DNA from: Fusobacterium necrogenes
Lineage (GTDB): Bacteria; Fusobacteriota; Fusobacteriia; Fusobacteriales; Fusobacteriaceae
Length of the DNA: 64,000 bases
Reading direction: 5' to 3'
Assembly (NCBI RefSeq): GCF_900450765.1
Contig: NZ_UGGU01000003.1
Span: 744,001-808,000, forward strand
Part shown: positions 18,796-27,695 of the stretch, piece by piece
How positions within the stretch are numbered: position 1 is the first letter of the stretch
How the letters are laid out: the number at the start of each line of letters is the position of its first letter
Position numbers and translations under genes: made by a program
The notes under the pieces: model-generated
The model's input: the letters and a program-made list of their open reading frames with translations, nothing else
Database searches by the model: none
What the model was told of the DNA's origin: nothing

Positions 18796-19791
18796 TCATT
18801 CAGAAGCAAAAAAATTTAATATGTACATCTCAATTCCTAACTCTAAATCTATATTACCACTTTTAATATTATATTCTAAAATATTTAATTCTTTAATTTT
18901 TATTTTTAAAAACTCCTCTTCGAAATTATTTATATTTTTCAACTTTAAAAATAACGTATAAGCATGAGGATAACCCTTTTCTGTAAGAAAAAACTCTTTA
19001 ATATGTTCAAAGACATTCTCATTAAATTTTTTATAAGAGATATTTTTATCTAAGATCCCTGTTTTAGAAATAGAGGAGAGTTTTAAATAGAAAATTAATT
19101 CATCAGCTATAGTATACATAAAATTATTATGTAACTTTTCTTTGGTTAAAAATTGAAGAAGTATCTTATTATCTTTGCTGTGAAGAAAATTTTCTATTGA
19201 GTTTTTCAAATTAAATTCCTCATTGACAGATAGTAAATGTCGAATCTTTTCTAAATTAAAACTTTCTCCATTAAGAAAATTTTTTACCTTCTCTATCTCA
19301 TTTTTTATTTTAAAAAAATCATTTCCAACTAATTCCACAAACATTTCTGCTTCATATTCAGAAATACTTAGTTTTTCTTGAAGATAAAAGATAATAGCTC
19401 TTCTTTCGTTTTCCTTTCTAAAACATATTATGTCAGCTATCTCCTTAAAACTGTCTAAAATCTTTTTAGGGAGAGGGTTTTTTATTTTTCCAAAGTCATT
19501 TAAAAATTCTTCATAAACTATGACGACCTCTTTTTGAGTGAGATTATACATCTTTAAAGATTTTGAGATTGAGTCAAGATTTTTTAAACTTTCAGCTCTT
19601 TTTAAAACTATTAATTCTTTTGGAGAGAATATAGAATTGCTAGATACGGAGTCAAAAAACTGAGTGATCTCATCTAAAGAAGCGTCAAATATTTTTTCTG
19701 GAATACCTAGATTATTACTCTTAATTTTATCGATGATTTCTTCATATTTAAGTTGTAATGGAGCTGTATCTCCATGTAAAAAATATATCAT
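18796..19791 (-). CDS. holA: DNA polymerase III delta subunit
   Basis: Clamp-loader subunit that opens the beta clamp during replication. About 331 residues, the usual length for HolA. The N-terminus MIYFLHGDTAPLQLKYEEI and the segment ELIVLKRAESL, followed by an AAA+-like fold without a functional Walker A, fit the delta family. The C-terminal helical collar is seen from EEFNLKNSIENFL onward. I prefer the ATG at 19791: the GGGTGG just before it serves as the ribosome site, whereas the in-frame GTG at 19800 lies inside that site. It is divergent from the permease gene at 19933, with about 140 AT-rich bases between them. Confidence 0.85.
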   Translation of the reverse strand: MIYFLHGDTAPLQLKYEEIIDKIKSNNLGIPEKIFDASLDEITQFFDSVSSNSIFSPKELIVLKRAESLKNLDSISKSLKMYNLTQKEVVIVYEEFLNDFGKIKNPLPKKILDSFKEIADIICFRKENERRAIIFYLQEKLSISEYEAEMFVELVGNDFFKIKNEIEKVKNFLNGESFNLEKIRHLLSVNEEFNLKNSIENFLHSKDNKILLQFLTKEKLHNNFMYTIADELIFYLKLSSISKTGILDKNISYKKFNENVFEHIKEFFLTEKGYPHAYTLFLKLKNINNFEEEFLKIKIKELNILEYNIKSGNIDLELGIEMYILNFFASE

Positions 19792-19932
19792 AAAATCCAC
19801 CCTTTTTTAGTTTTGACCTTATGTAAAATCATAGCATAAAATATAAAAAAAGAAAAGGGAGAATAGAAAAGAAAAAGAAAATTTGTTATAATTAAAAATA
19901 AATTTTAAAACGATTAAGAGGAAAAGAGAAGA

Positions 19933-21453
19933 ATGTTAAAAAGAAAAATATTAGGAAAGTTTTTATTAAATCTTTGTTATGGAATTTTATGGTTAGTACC
20001 AATTTACTTTTTTATAAGAGATTTTTTTGATTTGTCTAGTTTAGAGCTTTTAAAAGAAAATTATATTCAAGAAATCACTATTTTTTCTATTAAACAAGCT
20101 TTTTACTCTAGTGTAATAGCTTTATTAGTAGGAATAATTCCGGCATATTATTCAGCATATAGTAGGGATATTCTCTCAAAATTTATAGGAAGTTTAGTAT
20201 TTATTCCTTTTTTCTTTCCAGTAATATCAATAGTCACTATTTTTTCCTTGATATTTAATCTTCCAATAGTAAAAGAATTAAATATCCTATATACATTAAA
20301 GGGAATAATAATGGCTAATGTTTTTTATAACTCACCTATATTTGTAAAATATATAAGTGAAGGGTTAAAAAAAATACCAAAGGAGTTAGAAGAATCTATG
20401 AGGATAGATGGAGCAAATGATTTTATTATTTTTATTAAAATTCAATTTTCTCTGATTTTACCTCAGATATTTAGAGCCTTTGTATTAGTATTTACTTATT
20501 GTTTTTTAGGATTAGGAATAATTCTTTCATTAGGTGGAATAAAGTATTCAAATATAGAGGTAGAAATAGCAAATACTTTAATGGGAGGAGCAGATTTTTC
20601 TAAGGCTATGCTTTTAGGTGGACTCCAGTTTTTAATCTTACTTATATTAAACTCTTTTGGTATATTTGTAAAGGAGTACGAGATTTCAGGTGATCAGCAG
20701 GAGAAAAAACTTGGTTTAATCTTTAAGATATATTCCTTAATTTATCTGATATTTCAATATGGAGTGGTAGTACTAGCTTTTTTATTTTCTTTTCTAAACC
20801 AATTCACTGGAGAGTTTTCATTGAAGGCCTATATTAATCTATTTTCTAAACCTTTTAATGAAGAGTTTGGTGTGATAAGTGCTATAGCTAATTCATTTAT
20901 GATCTCAATGATAGTGAGTATTATAACTGTTTTCATAATATATTTAATCATAAAAAATTATAGTAGAATAACCGATATAATTATATTTTCTAATATGGGT
21001 ATCTCTGGGGCTTTTCTTGCTATAACTTTGTATTATATGAATATCTTATTTGATATTCCATTAATTCTACTTTTAGGTGTGGGATATCTCATAGGTGCTA
21101 TACCGATTGGATATTCCTTTATGTATCAGTATATAAAAAAATTTCCGGTAGAAATATTAGAAGTATCAGAATTAGATTGTAAAAATTTTTATCAAAGATT
21201 TAGATATGTGGAGTTTCCAATTTTAAAAAATATTTTTATCTCTTCTTTTCTTCAAATTTTTGCTGTAATATTTGGAGAGTTCACTGTGGTATATACTATG
21301 CAGTTAGGAGATATAATTCCTATTGCTTCTCTTGTAAATTATTCCTTGGTGAGCAATAAGAAATATATGGAGAGTTCTGCTTTTTCAGCTATTGTTTTAT
21401 TCATAGTTTTAAGTGCTTTTTTATTAGGTGAGTATTTTAAAGAAAAAGAGTGA
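19933..21453 (+). CDS. Two-domain ABC transporter permease (ThiP/FbpB-like)
   Basis: Inner-membrane protein of 506 residues with about twelve hydrophobic segments made of two homologous permease halves. Each half carries an EAA-type loop for contact with an ATPase: KELEESMRIDGANDFIIFIKIQF near residue 155 and VEILEVSELDCKNFYQRFRYVEFP near residue 405. Fused double permeases of this size serve thiamine, iron(III) or similar binding-protein systems. No ATPase or binding-protein gene is adjacent, so it must work with partners encoded elsewhere and its substrate is unknown. A TATAAT at 19887-19892 gives a plausible -10 element. Confidence 0.8.
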   Translation: MLKRKILGKFLLNLCYGILWLVPIYFFIRDFFDLSSLELLKENYIQEITIFSIKQAFYSSVIALLVGIIPAYYSAYSRDILSKFIGSLVFIPFFFPVISIVTIFSLIFNLPIVKELNILYTLKGIIMANVFYNSPIFVKYISEGLKKIPKELEESMRIDGANDFIIFIKIQFSLILPQIFRAFVLVFTYCFLGLGIILSLGGIKYSNIEVEIANTLMGGADFSKAMLLGGLQFLILLILNSFGIFVKEYEISGDQQEKKLGLIFKIYSLIYLIFQYGVVVLAFLFSFLNQFTGEFSLKAYINLFSKPFNEEFGVISAIANSFMISMIVSIITVFIIYLIIKNYSRITDIIIFSNMGISGAFLAITLYYMNILFDIPLILLLGVGYLIGAIPIGYSFMYQYIKKFPVEILEVSELDCKNFYQRFRYVEFPILKNIFISSFLQIFAVIFGEFTVVYTMQLGDIIPIASLVNYSLVSNKKYMESSAFSAIVLFIVLSAFLLGEYFKEKE

Positions 21454-21572
21454 ATCTATAATTTAAAGGATCATTAAATTGGAATATAGGTAGTTGTAAC
21501 AGGCACTTGATTTTTTATATAGTCTAAGTTATACTCAAATTAGAAATTATAAAAATTTTAGAGGAGAATCAG

Positions 21573-22529
21573 ATGATGAGATTTGCAATAATAGGGACAA
21601 GTAGTATAAGTGAAAAATTCATAGATGCATTAAAGAGTACAAAAAGTTGTGAAGCTTATGCCCTTCTTTCAAGAGATAAAAACAAAGGAAAGAGATTTGT
21701 TGAAAAATTTGAAATAGAAAAATTATATACTAATATAGAGGAGATGTTAAAAGATAAGGATATACAGGCTGTATATATAGCTTCTCCTAATGGAAAACAT
21801 TTTGAACAAGCAAAACTTTCATTGGAAGCGGGGAAAAATGTAATTTGTGAAAAACCAATAGTTCCAACAGTAAAAGAATTTGATATATTAAAAGAGATAG
21901 CTATAAAAAATAAAGTGGTACTTATGGAAGCAATGCGTCCTACTACTAATCCAAATTTCAAATTAATAAAAGAAAACTTATATAAAATAGGGGCAATAAG
22001 GCAAGTGATGTTAAAATATTGTCAATATTCATCAAAATATGATTTATTGAAAGTTGGAGAAGTTAGAAATATTTTTGATAAAAATATGTCTGGAGGAGCA
22101 CTATATGATATAGGAGTCTATCCATTATATTTTACTTTAGCTATGTTTGGAGAGCCAAAAGAGTATATTGGAAGTAATTATCTATTAAGTAGTGGTGTAG
22201 ATGGTTGTGGAACAATTCTTTTAAAATATTCAGACAAGATAGGAGTAATATCTTATTCAAAAATTACAGATGAAAAAACTCCATCAGAGATAATAGGAGA
22301 AGATGGTTCTATTGTTATAAATAAGGTCTCTGCTGTAAAAGGAATAACAATTAAGTATAGAGATGGTAGAGAGGAAAAAATAGAAATAGATACCTATGAA
22401 AATGATATGAGATACGAAATAGAGGAGTTTGTAAAAATTATAGAAGAGGGAAAAGTAGAATCAACTTTAAATAGCTTTACTACTTCAAGAAAATGTGTGG
22501 AGATAATGGAAACTCTTGCTAATAGATAA
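21573..22529 (+). CDS. Gfo/Idh/MocA family NAD(P)-dependent oxidoreductase
   Basis: A soluble dehydrogenase of 318 residues. The N-terminal Rossmann fold begins FAIIGTSSISEKF; the family hallmark EKP occurs in NVICEKPIVPT near residue 95. The C-terminal alpha/beta domain contains GGALYDIGVYPLYF, the usual G-G-x-x-x-D-x-G signature. The closest type by eye is a trans-1,2-dihydrobenzene-1,2-diol-dehydrogenase-like or YulF-like sugar oxidoreductase; the substrate cannot be told. Two in-frame ATGs (21573 and 21576) follow GAGGAGA; either could be used. The gene starts about 120 bases after the permease and ends 23 bases before the helicase gene. Confidence 0.87.
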   Translation: MMRFAIIGTSSISEKFIDALKSTKSCEAYALLSRDKNKGKRFVEKFEIEKLYTNIEEMLKDKDIQAVYIASPNGKHFEQAKLSLEAGKNVICEKPIVPTVKEFDILKEIAIKNKVVLMEAMRPTTNPNFKLIKENLYKIGAIRQVMLKYCQYSSKYDLLKVGEVRNIFDKNMSGGALYDIGVYPLYFTLAMFGEPKEYIGSNYLLSSGVDGCGTILLKYSDKIGVISYSKITDEKTPSEIIGEDGSIVINKVSAVKGITIKYRDGREEKIEIDTYENDMRYEIEEFVKIIEEGKVESTLNSFTTSRKCVEIMETLANR

Positions 22530-22552
22530 TATTATAGTATTTAGGGAGAAAT

Positions 22553-24109
22553 ATGTGGGAAGTATTAAAAAAATTAGTAAAGGAAGAGAAGAGAGAAGAT
22601 AAAGGAATAAAAATTAGAGAGAGAAAAGTAGAAAAATCAGATGAGGAAACTTTATTGAGAAAGAGCATAAGAGATTTGGAGAGGAGAGAGGTAGAGAGTG
22701 TAGATACCTCTCTTTTATCTAAAAGTTATAAAATAGATTACTCCTCTCTACTCAATGAGGAACAGAAAAAAGCACTGCTTTCAACAGAGGGACAATACTT
22801 AGTAATAGCTGGGGCAGGTTCTGGAAAAACTAGGACAATAGTATATAGAACAGCTTGGTTGATTGAAAATGGAGTACCAGAGGAAAAAATTTTGATGGTA
22901 ACATTTACTAGAAAAGCTAGTGAAGAGATGAAAGAGAGATTAAAAAATATTTTAAATGTAGAAGAGTTAAAAGCAGTAGTAACTACATTTCATTCTTTTT
23001 GTGCGAGACTTATTTTTAAATATAAAGCTCTTTTTGAAGTAGGAAATATAGATATAATGGAAGAGGGGGAAAGAGAAAAGATTCTCTTAAAAATATTAGA
23101 GAGGTTTGAACTTAGTAAAAAATATAAAGAAAAATTTTATGATGTAGAAGAGTTATCAAATAGATTAGAAAAATTAAAAAATAGAAGATTAAAATTAGAA
23201 GATATTTTTCCTAAAGAGTATATAGATGATATTATAAAAATTAAGTCCGAGTATAAAAAATATAAAAAAATAAAAAATCTCTATGAATATGATGATCTGA
23301 TTGAGATTGTTATAAAAAAATTTAAAGAGAATAGGGAGTTTTTAAAAATTATAAGAGATAAGATAGATTATCTTGTAGTAGATGAGTATCAAGATAGTAA
23401 CTTAGCTCAAAGAGAGTTGCTTAAACTCCTTATAGGAGAAGATAAAAATCTTATGGTAGTAGGAGATGACTATCAAAGTATATATGGATTTAGAGGAGCA
23501 GACTTCACTAATATTTTAAAATTTGGAGAAGATTTCCCAAAGGCAAAATTGATTAAGCTAGAGAAAAATTATAGAAGTAGTGAGGAGATAATCGCATATA
23601 CTGAAAGAATTTCTAATAATTTTAAGATTAAATATAGTAAAAAAATTTGTGGAACAAAAAGAAAAGGTGAGAGGGTACACATCAACTCTTTTAAAGATGA
23701 GGAACAAGAAGGAAGATATATTTGTGAAAAGATTTTGACTTATAGAGAAAGCTTTCCTTTTGAGGAAATGGCTATACTATTTAGAAATAAATATACAGTA
23801 AGAGTGTTGGAAAAATTATTAATAGAGTATGAAATACCATATTATAAAAAAGATACGGAGAAGAAAAAAGGAGTAGCTCTTTATTCCCTACATGCTTCTA
23901 AAGGATTAGAATGGGAAATAGTTTTTATACCTACACTTTTAGATGGTGTATTTCCTAGTAGTATTGAATTTGAAAATTTTGAAGAAGAGAAAAGAGTTTA
24001 CTATGTAGGGTGTAGTAGGGCTAAAAATTATCTTTACTTAAGTTATCCAAAATTTCATTATGAAAAACTCGGCTATTTTGACAAAAAGTCTAGGTTTTTA
24101 GACTATTAG
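22553..24109 (+). CDS. Short UvrD/Rep-like superfamily 1 DNA helicase
   Basis: ATP-dependent 3'-5' DNA helicase of the UvrD/Rep group, only 518 residues against about 650-750 for UvrD or PcrA. Motifs in order: a Q-like LNEEQKKAL, Walker A AGAGSGKT (about residue 88), motif Ia TFTRKASEEM, Walker B VVDEYQD, motif III VVGDDYQSIYGFRGAD, motif IV EKNYRSSEEI, motif V ALYSLHASKGLEWE and motif VI YVGCSRAKNYLY. The shortness comes from reduced 1B and 2B insertions. A highly charged segment of about 65 residues precedes the helicase core. Its function in repair or restart is inferred from the family. The gene ends about 20 bases before the promoter of the cobalamin operon. Confidence 0.9.
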   Translation: MWEVLKKLVKEEKREDKGIKIRERKVEKSDEETLLRKSIRDLERREVESVDTSLLSKSYKIDYSSLLNEEQKKALLSTEGQYLVIAGAGSGKTRTIVYRTAWLIENGVPEEKILMVTFTRKASEEMKERLKNILNVEELKAVVTTFHSFCARLIFKYKALFEVGNIDIMEEGEREKILLKILERFELSKKYKEKFYDVEELSNRLEKLKNRRLKLEDIFPKEYIDDIIKIKSEYKKYKKIKNLYEYDDLIEIVIKKFKENREFLKIIRDKIDYLVVDEYQDSNLAQRELLKLLIGEDKNLMVVGDDYQSIYGFRGADFTNILKFGEDFPKAKLIKLEKNYRSSEEIIAYTERISNNFKIKYSKKICGTKRKGERVHINSFKDEEQEGRYICEKILTYRESFPFEEMAILFRNKYTVRVLEKLLIEYEIPYYKKDTEKKKGVALYSLHASKGLEWEIVFIPTLLDGVFPSSIEFENFEEEKRVYYVGCSRAKNYLYLSYPKFHYEKLGYFDKKSRFLDY

Positions 24110-24129
24110 AACTTTGATTATTTCTTTTC

Positions 24130-24159
24130 TTGACGTAAGTATTTTTAATGGAGTATAAT
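24130..24159 (+). promoter_or_regulatory. Sigma-70-type promoter of the cobalamin operon
   Basis: TTGACG at 24130-24135 and TATAAT at 24154-24159 are separated by 18 bases, about 36 bases before the cbiP start. The leader would be under 40 nucleotides, too short for a cobalamin riboswitch. Confidence 0.8.
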
Positions 24160-24195
24160 GATATAGTAAATAAAGATTAATTGTATGAGGTAAGA

Positions 24196-25677
24196 ATGAA
24201 GCATAAAAACATAATGGTGGTAGGAACTTCTTCAGGTGCTGGAAAAAGCATAGTTGTAACTGCACTTTGTAAAGTTTTGACAAAGGATGGATATAGGGTG
24301 GCTCCTTTCAAATCTCAAAATATGGCATTAAATTCTTTTGTAACCAAAGCTGGATTAGAGATGGGAAGAGCTCAAGTGGTACAAGCGTATGCCTGTGGAA
24401 TAGAACCGGAGATATATATGAATCCTATCCTCTTAAAACCTACTACAAATAAAAAGGTTCAGGTTATTGTCAATGGGAAATCTATTGGAAACATGAGTGG
24501 GATTGAGTATGGAAAATTTAAAATCTCTCTCAAGCCTGAAATAATGAAAGCCTATAATTATATCAAGCAAAATTATGAGATATCTGTATTAGAAGGAGCT
24601 GGAAGTCCTGTTGAAATAAATATCAAAGGTGAAGATATTGCTAATATGAAGATGGCAGAGATGGCTGATGCTCCAGTGATACTTGTAGCTGATATAGATA
24701 GAGGAGGAGTTTTTGCTTCTATATATGGAACTATCATGCTTATGGCTCCAGAGGAGAGAGAAAGAGTAAAAGGAGTAATTATAAATAAGTTTAGAGGAGA
24801 TGTAAATATATTAAAACCTGGTTTGAATCAGATAGAAAAGTTGACAAAAGTTCCGATAATAGGTGTTATTCCTTATTTAGATATAGATATAGAAGATGAG
24901 GATACCCTTACTCAAAAATTTAAAAAATATAATAAAAAAAGAGGAATAGATATCTCTGTAATTAAGTTAAAGCATATATCTAACTTTACAGATATAGATG
25001 CATTAAGAATGCTAGCTGATGTGAATATAAAATATATTACTTCTGCTGATGAGTTAGGAGAAGAAGATATTATAATTATCCCAGGAACTAAAAATACTAT
25101 TGAAGATTTAAAAGAAATAAAAGAAAATGGGATAGCTACAGAAATTGTGAAAGCTTCTAAAGCTGGAAAAATTATAATAGGCATATGTGGTGGGTTCCAA
25201 ATGTTGGGAGAAAAAATAGAAGACAGATATTGTATAGAAGGAGATATAAAAGAGCTTTCTGGACTTGCACTATTAGAAGTGAGAACAACTATAGAAAAAA
25301 ATAAAAATACCCTACAATACAAAGGAAAACTTCAAAATTGTTCTGGATTACTAAAAGGACTAGATGGTGAGGAGATAAAAGGTTATGAAATCCATCAAGG
25401 AGTTACTTTTGGGCTAGAAAAAAAAGTTACTGCTGATGATAAAGTTGTAGCTGTTATCAAGGGAGAAAATATTTTTGGTACATATATACATGGGATATTT
25501 GATAACGAAAAAGTAACAAGATATATACTTAATAAAGTTAGAGAGAAAAAAGGTTTGACTATTCAAAAGCAGGGAATGACATTTGCTGAGTATCGAAAAA
25601 AAGAGTTAGATAAGCTTGAAAAAATTTTTAGAGAAAATATAGATATGGAAAAGATTTATAAAATATTGAGGGGCTGA
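24196..25677 (+). CDS. cbiP: Cobyric acid synthase
   Basis: Amidates the b, d, e and g side chains of adenosylcobyrinic acid a,c-diamide using glutamine and ATP. The first 235 residues form the dethiobiotin-synthetase-like ATPase (P-loop VVGTSSGAGKS, then PFKSQNMALNS and ADIDRGGVFAS). The C-terminal class I glutaminase-like domain has the nucleophile in IIGICGGFQMLG and the catalytic histidine in GTYIHGIFDN. I chose the ATG at 24196 because GAGG lies just before it; a TTG fifteen bases upstream is the alternative. The 493-residue length is normal. First gene of the cobalamin operon; one base separates it from cbiB. Confidence 0.95.
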   Translation: MKHKNIMVVGTSSGAGKSIVVTALCKVLTKDGYRVAPFKSQNMALNSFVTKAGLEMGRAQVVQAYACGIEPEIYMNPILLKPTTNKKVQVIVNGKSIGNMSGIEYGKFKISLKPEIMKAYNYIKQNYEISVLEGAGSPVEINIKGEDIANMKMAEMADAPVILVADIDRGGVFASIYGTIMLMAPEERERVKGVIINKFRGDVNILKPGLNQIEKLTKVPIIGVIPYLDIDIEDEDTLTQKFKKYNKKRGIDISVIKLKHISNFTDIDALRMLADVNIKYITSADELGEEDIIIIPGTKNTIEDLKEIKENGIATEIVKASKAGKIIIGICGGFQMLGEKIEDRYCIEGDIKELSGLALLEVRTTIEKNKNTLQYKGKLQNCSGLLKGLDGEEIKGYEIHQGVTFGLEKKVTADDKVVAVIKGENIFGTYIHGIFDNEKVTRYILNKVREKKGLTIQKQGMTFAEYRKKELDKLEKIFRENIDMEKIYKILRG

Positions 25678-25678
25678 G

Positions 25679-26665
25679 ATGAATTTCTTATTAAAATATA
25701 GTGTAGCATATATAATGGATCTAATAATAGGGGATCCATATTGGTTTCCACACCCGGTTAGATTTATAGGAAAACTTATAACTTTACTTGAAAAATTATT
25801 GTACAGATTTAGTTGTAAAAAAATTACTGGGGGAGTATTGGCTATACTGACTATTGGAATAACTTTTTTAGTATCATTTTATTTAGCTAAGTTATCACCT
25901 ATGTTGGAGATATTTTTTCTATATACTACACTAGCTACTAAAAGTTTAGCAGATGAAGGATTTAGAGTTTGTAAAGTTTTAGTAGAGGGAGATATGGAAA
26001 AAGCTAAAAAAGAGTTAGCTTATTTAGTAAGTAGGGACACAAACAATATGGATGTCACTCAAATAGTAAGAAGTATATTAGAAACAATAAGTGAGAATAC
26101 AGTAGATGGAGTTATTGCTCCTATGTTCTTTGCTTTTATGGGAAGCTTTTTTAATGTTGAGGGGATATCATTTGCTCTTCCATTTGCTATGGGATATAAG
26201 GCGATAAATACTCTGGATTCTATGGTGGGATATAAAAATGATAAATATATAGATTTTGGAATGGTATCTGCTAAGATAGATGATATGGCAAATTTTATTC
26301 CTGCTAGAATAGCTGGAGGGTTTATTATCCCAATAGGAGCTTTTTTACTAAGAATGGACTATAAAAGTGCTTGGAGAATATTTTTTAGAGATAGACTAAA
26401 TCATTCTAGCCCAAACTCTGGACACTCTGAAGCTGCTTTTGCAGGAGCATTGGGAGTACAATTTGGTGGAAGAACTAGCTACTTTGGAAAATGGTACGAC
26501 AAACCTACTATTGGAGATAAACTAAGGCATTTTTCCATTCAAGATGTAGAAAAAGGGATTAAGCTTTTGTATATGTCGTCTTGGATAGGATTAGTTATAT
26601 TTGTAATTTTATTAAATTTAATGGGAGTGATGATAAATGGATTTACATGGTGGAAATACATATAA
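25679..26665 (+). CDS. cbiB: Adenosylcobinamide-phosphate synthase
   Basis: Membrane enzyme that joins adenosylcobyric acid to (R)-1-amino-2-propanol O-phosphate. The N-terminus AYIMDLIIGDPYWFPHPVRFIGKLI is the family signature. Later conserved segments are RDTNNMDV, ISENTVDGVIAPMF and NSGHSEAAFAGALGVQFGG. Four or five hydrophobic segments are visible. The length of 328 residues is usual. It starts one base after cbiP, and its last 29 bases overlap cobD, so expression is coupled. Confidence 0.95.
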   Translation: MNFLLKYSVAYIMDLIIGDPYWFPHPVRFIGKLITLLEKLLYRFSCKKITGGVLAILTIGITFLVSFYLAKLSPMLEIFFLYTTLATKSLADEGFRVCKVLVEGDMEKAKKELAYLVSRDTNNMDVTQIVRSILETISENTVDGVIAPMFFAFMGSFFNVEGISFALPFAMGYKAINTLDSMVGYKNDKYIDFGMVSAKIDDMANFIPARIAGGFIIPIGAFLLRMDYKSAWRIFFRDRLNHSSPNSGHSEAAFAGALGVQFGGRTSYFGKWYDKPTIGDKLRHFSIQDVEKGIKLLYMSSWIGLVIFVILLNLMGVMINGFTWWKYI

Positions 26666-27695
26666 ACTAAAAAGAGAAGGAAGAGGGGAGGTATTGGACT
26701 ATAGTTCAAATATAAATCCTTTAGGAGTACCAAAAAAATTTAAGCAAAAGGCTATAGAAAATTTTGATCTTTTAGAAAGATATACAGATCCTGATTATGT
26801 AGAGTTAAGAGAGAGTATAGGTAAATTTAATAATATGGAAATAGAAAATATAGTTGTGGGAAATGGAGCAACTGAAGTTCTTTTCCTATATGTAAAGGCT
26901 TTGAAACCTAGAAAAGCTATGGTAGTAGCACCAGCTTTTGCAGAGTATAGAAGAGCTTTAGAAGCTATAGATTGTGAGATAGTTTATTATCCACTTCTTC
27001 CAAACAAAAAATTTTTAATGGATACAGATGAGTTTTTAAAATCTATTCCAGATTGTGATCTTGTGATAATATGTAATCCTAATAATCCTACTGGCTCATT
27101 TATTCCATTAAAAGAGATAGCTAAAGTAAATAGAAATTTAAAAGAAAGAGGAATCAAACTTTTTATAGATGAAGCTTTTATAGAGTTTATGAAAGATTGG
27201 AGAGAGTTTTCTGCTGTTAATTTAAAAGATGAAAATATTTTTGTAATGAGATCGATGACAAAATTTTTTGCTATTCCTGGTCTGAGATTAGGTTATGGTC
27301 TTACTTGTAACCAAGAGATTATAGAAAAAATGAAAAATTATAAAGAACCATGGACTGTAAATACTTTTGCTGATATGGCAGGAAAAATAATACTTACAGA
27401 TAATGAATATATAGAAGCTACTGAGAAGTGGATTGAAGAAGAAAAAATTTGGTTTTATGATAAAGCTTTAAAAATAGCTGGTTTGACACCATATAGGACA
27501 AATACTAATTTTATGTTAATGAGAGTTGAAAATAAAACAGCTTCTGAAGTAAAGGAAAAGATGATAGAAAGAGGTATACTTATAAGAGATGCGTCTAATT
27601 TTGTAGGTCTAGATAATCATTATATAAGAATTGCTATAAAAACTAGAGATGAAAATAAAAAAGTTTTAAATACTTTGGCTGAGATACTAAAATGA
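26637..27695 (+). CDS. cobD: L-threonine-O-3-phosphate decarboxylase (CobD-type)
   Basis: PLP enzyme of the HisC-like fold I group that makes (R)-1-amino-2-propanol O-phosphate, the substrate used by CbiB. It begins with the diagnostic MDLHGGNTYKLKREG and DYSSNINPLG segments. The cofactor-binding pattern follows: VVGNGATEVLF, CNPNNPTGSF, LFIDEAFIEFM, and the Schiff-base lysine in RSMTKFFAIPGLRLGYG. The overlap with cbiB and this N-terminus favour CobD over histidinol-phosphate aminotransferase. A GGGAGTGA inside cbiB serves as the ribosome site. The stop overlaps the cbiA start by four bases (ATGA). Confidence 0.92.
   Translation: MDLHGGNTYKLKREGRGEVLDYSSNINPLGVPKKFKQKAIENFDLLERYTDPDYVELRESIGKFNNMEIENIVVGNGATEVLFLYVKALKPRKAMVVAPAFAEYRRALEAIDCEIVYYPLLPNKKFLMDTDEFLKSIPDCDLVIICNPNNPTGSFIPLKEIAKVNRNLKERGIKLFIDEAFIEFMKDWREFSAVNLKDENIFVMRSMTKFFAIPGLRLGYGLTCNQEIIEKMKNYKEPWTVNTFADMAGKIILTDNEYIEATEKWIEEEKIWFYDKALKIAGLTPYRTNTNFMLMRVENKTASEVKEKMIERGILIRDASNFVGLDNHYIRIAIKTRDENKKVLNTLAEILK

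Noticed and set aside
24110-24195. Cobalamin riboswitch upstream of the cbi operon
   Set aside because: The gap holds a good promoter but fewer than 40 leader bases; a B12 element needs about 200 and no B12-box-like sequence is seen.
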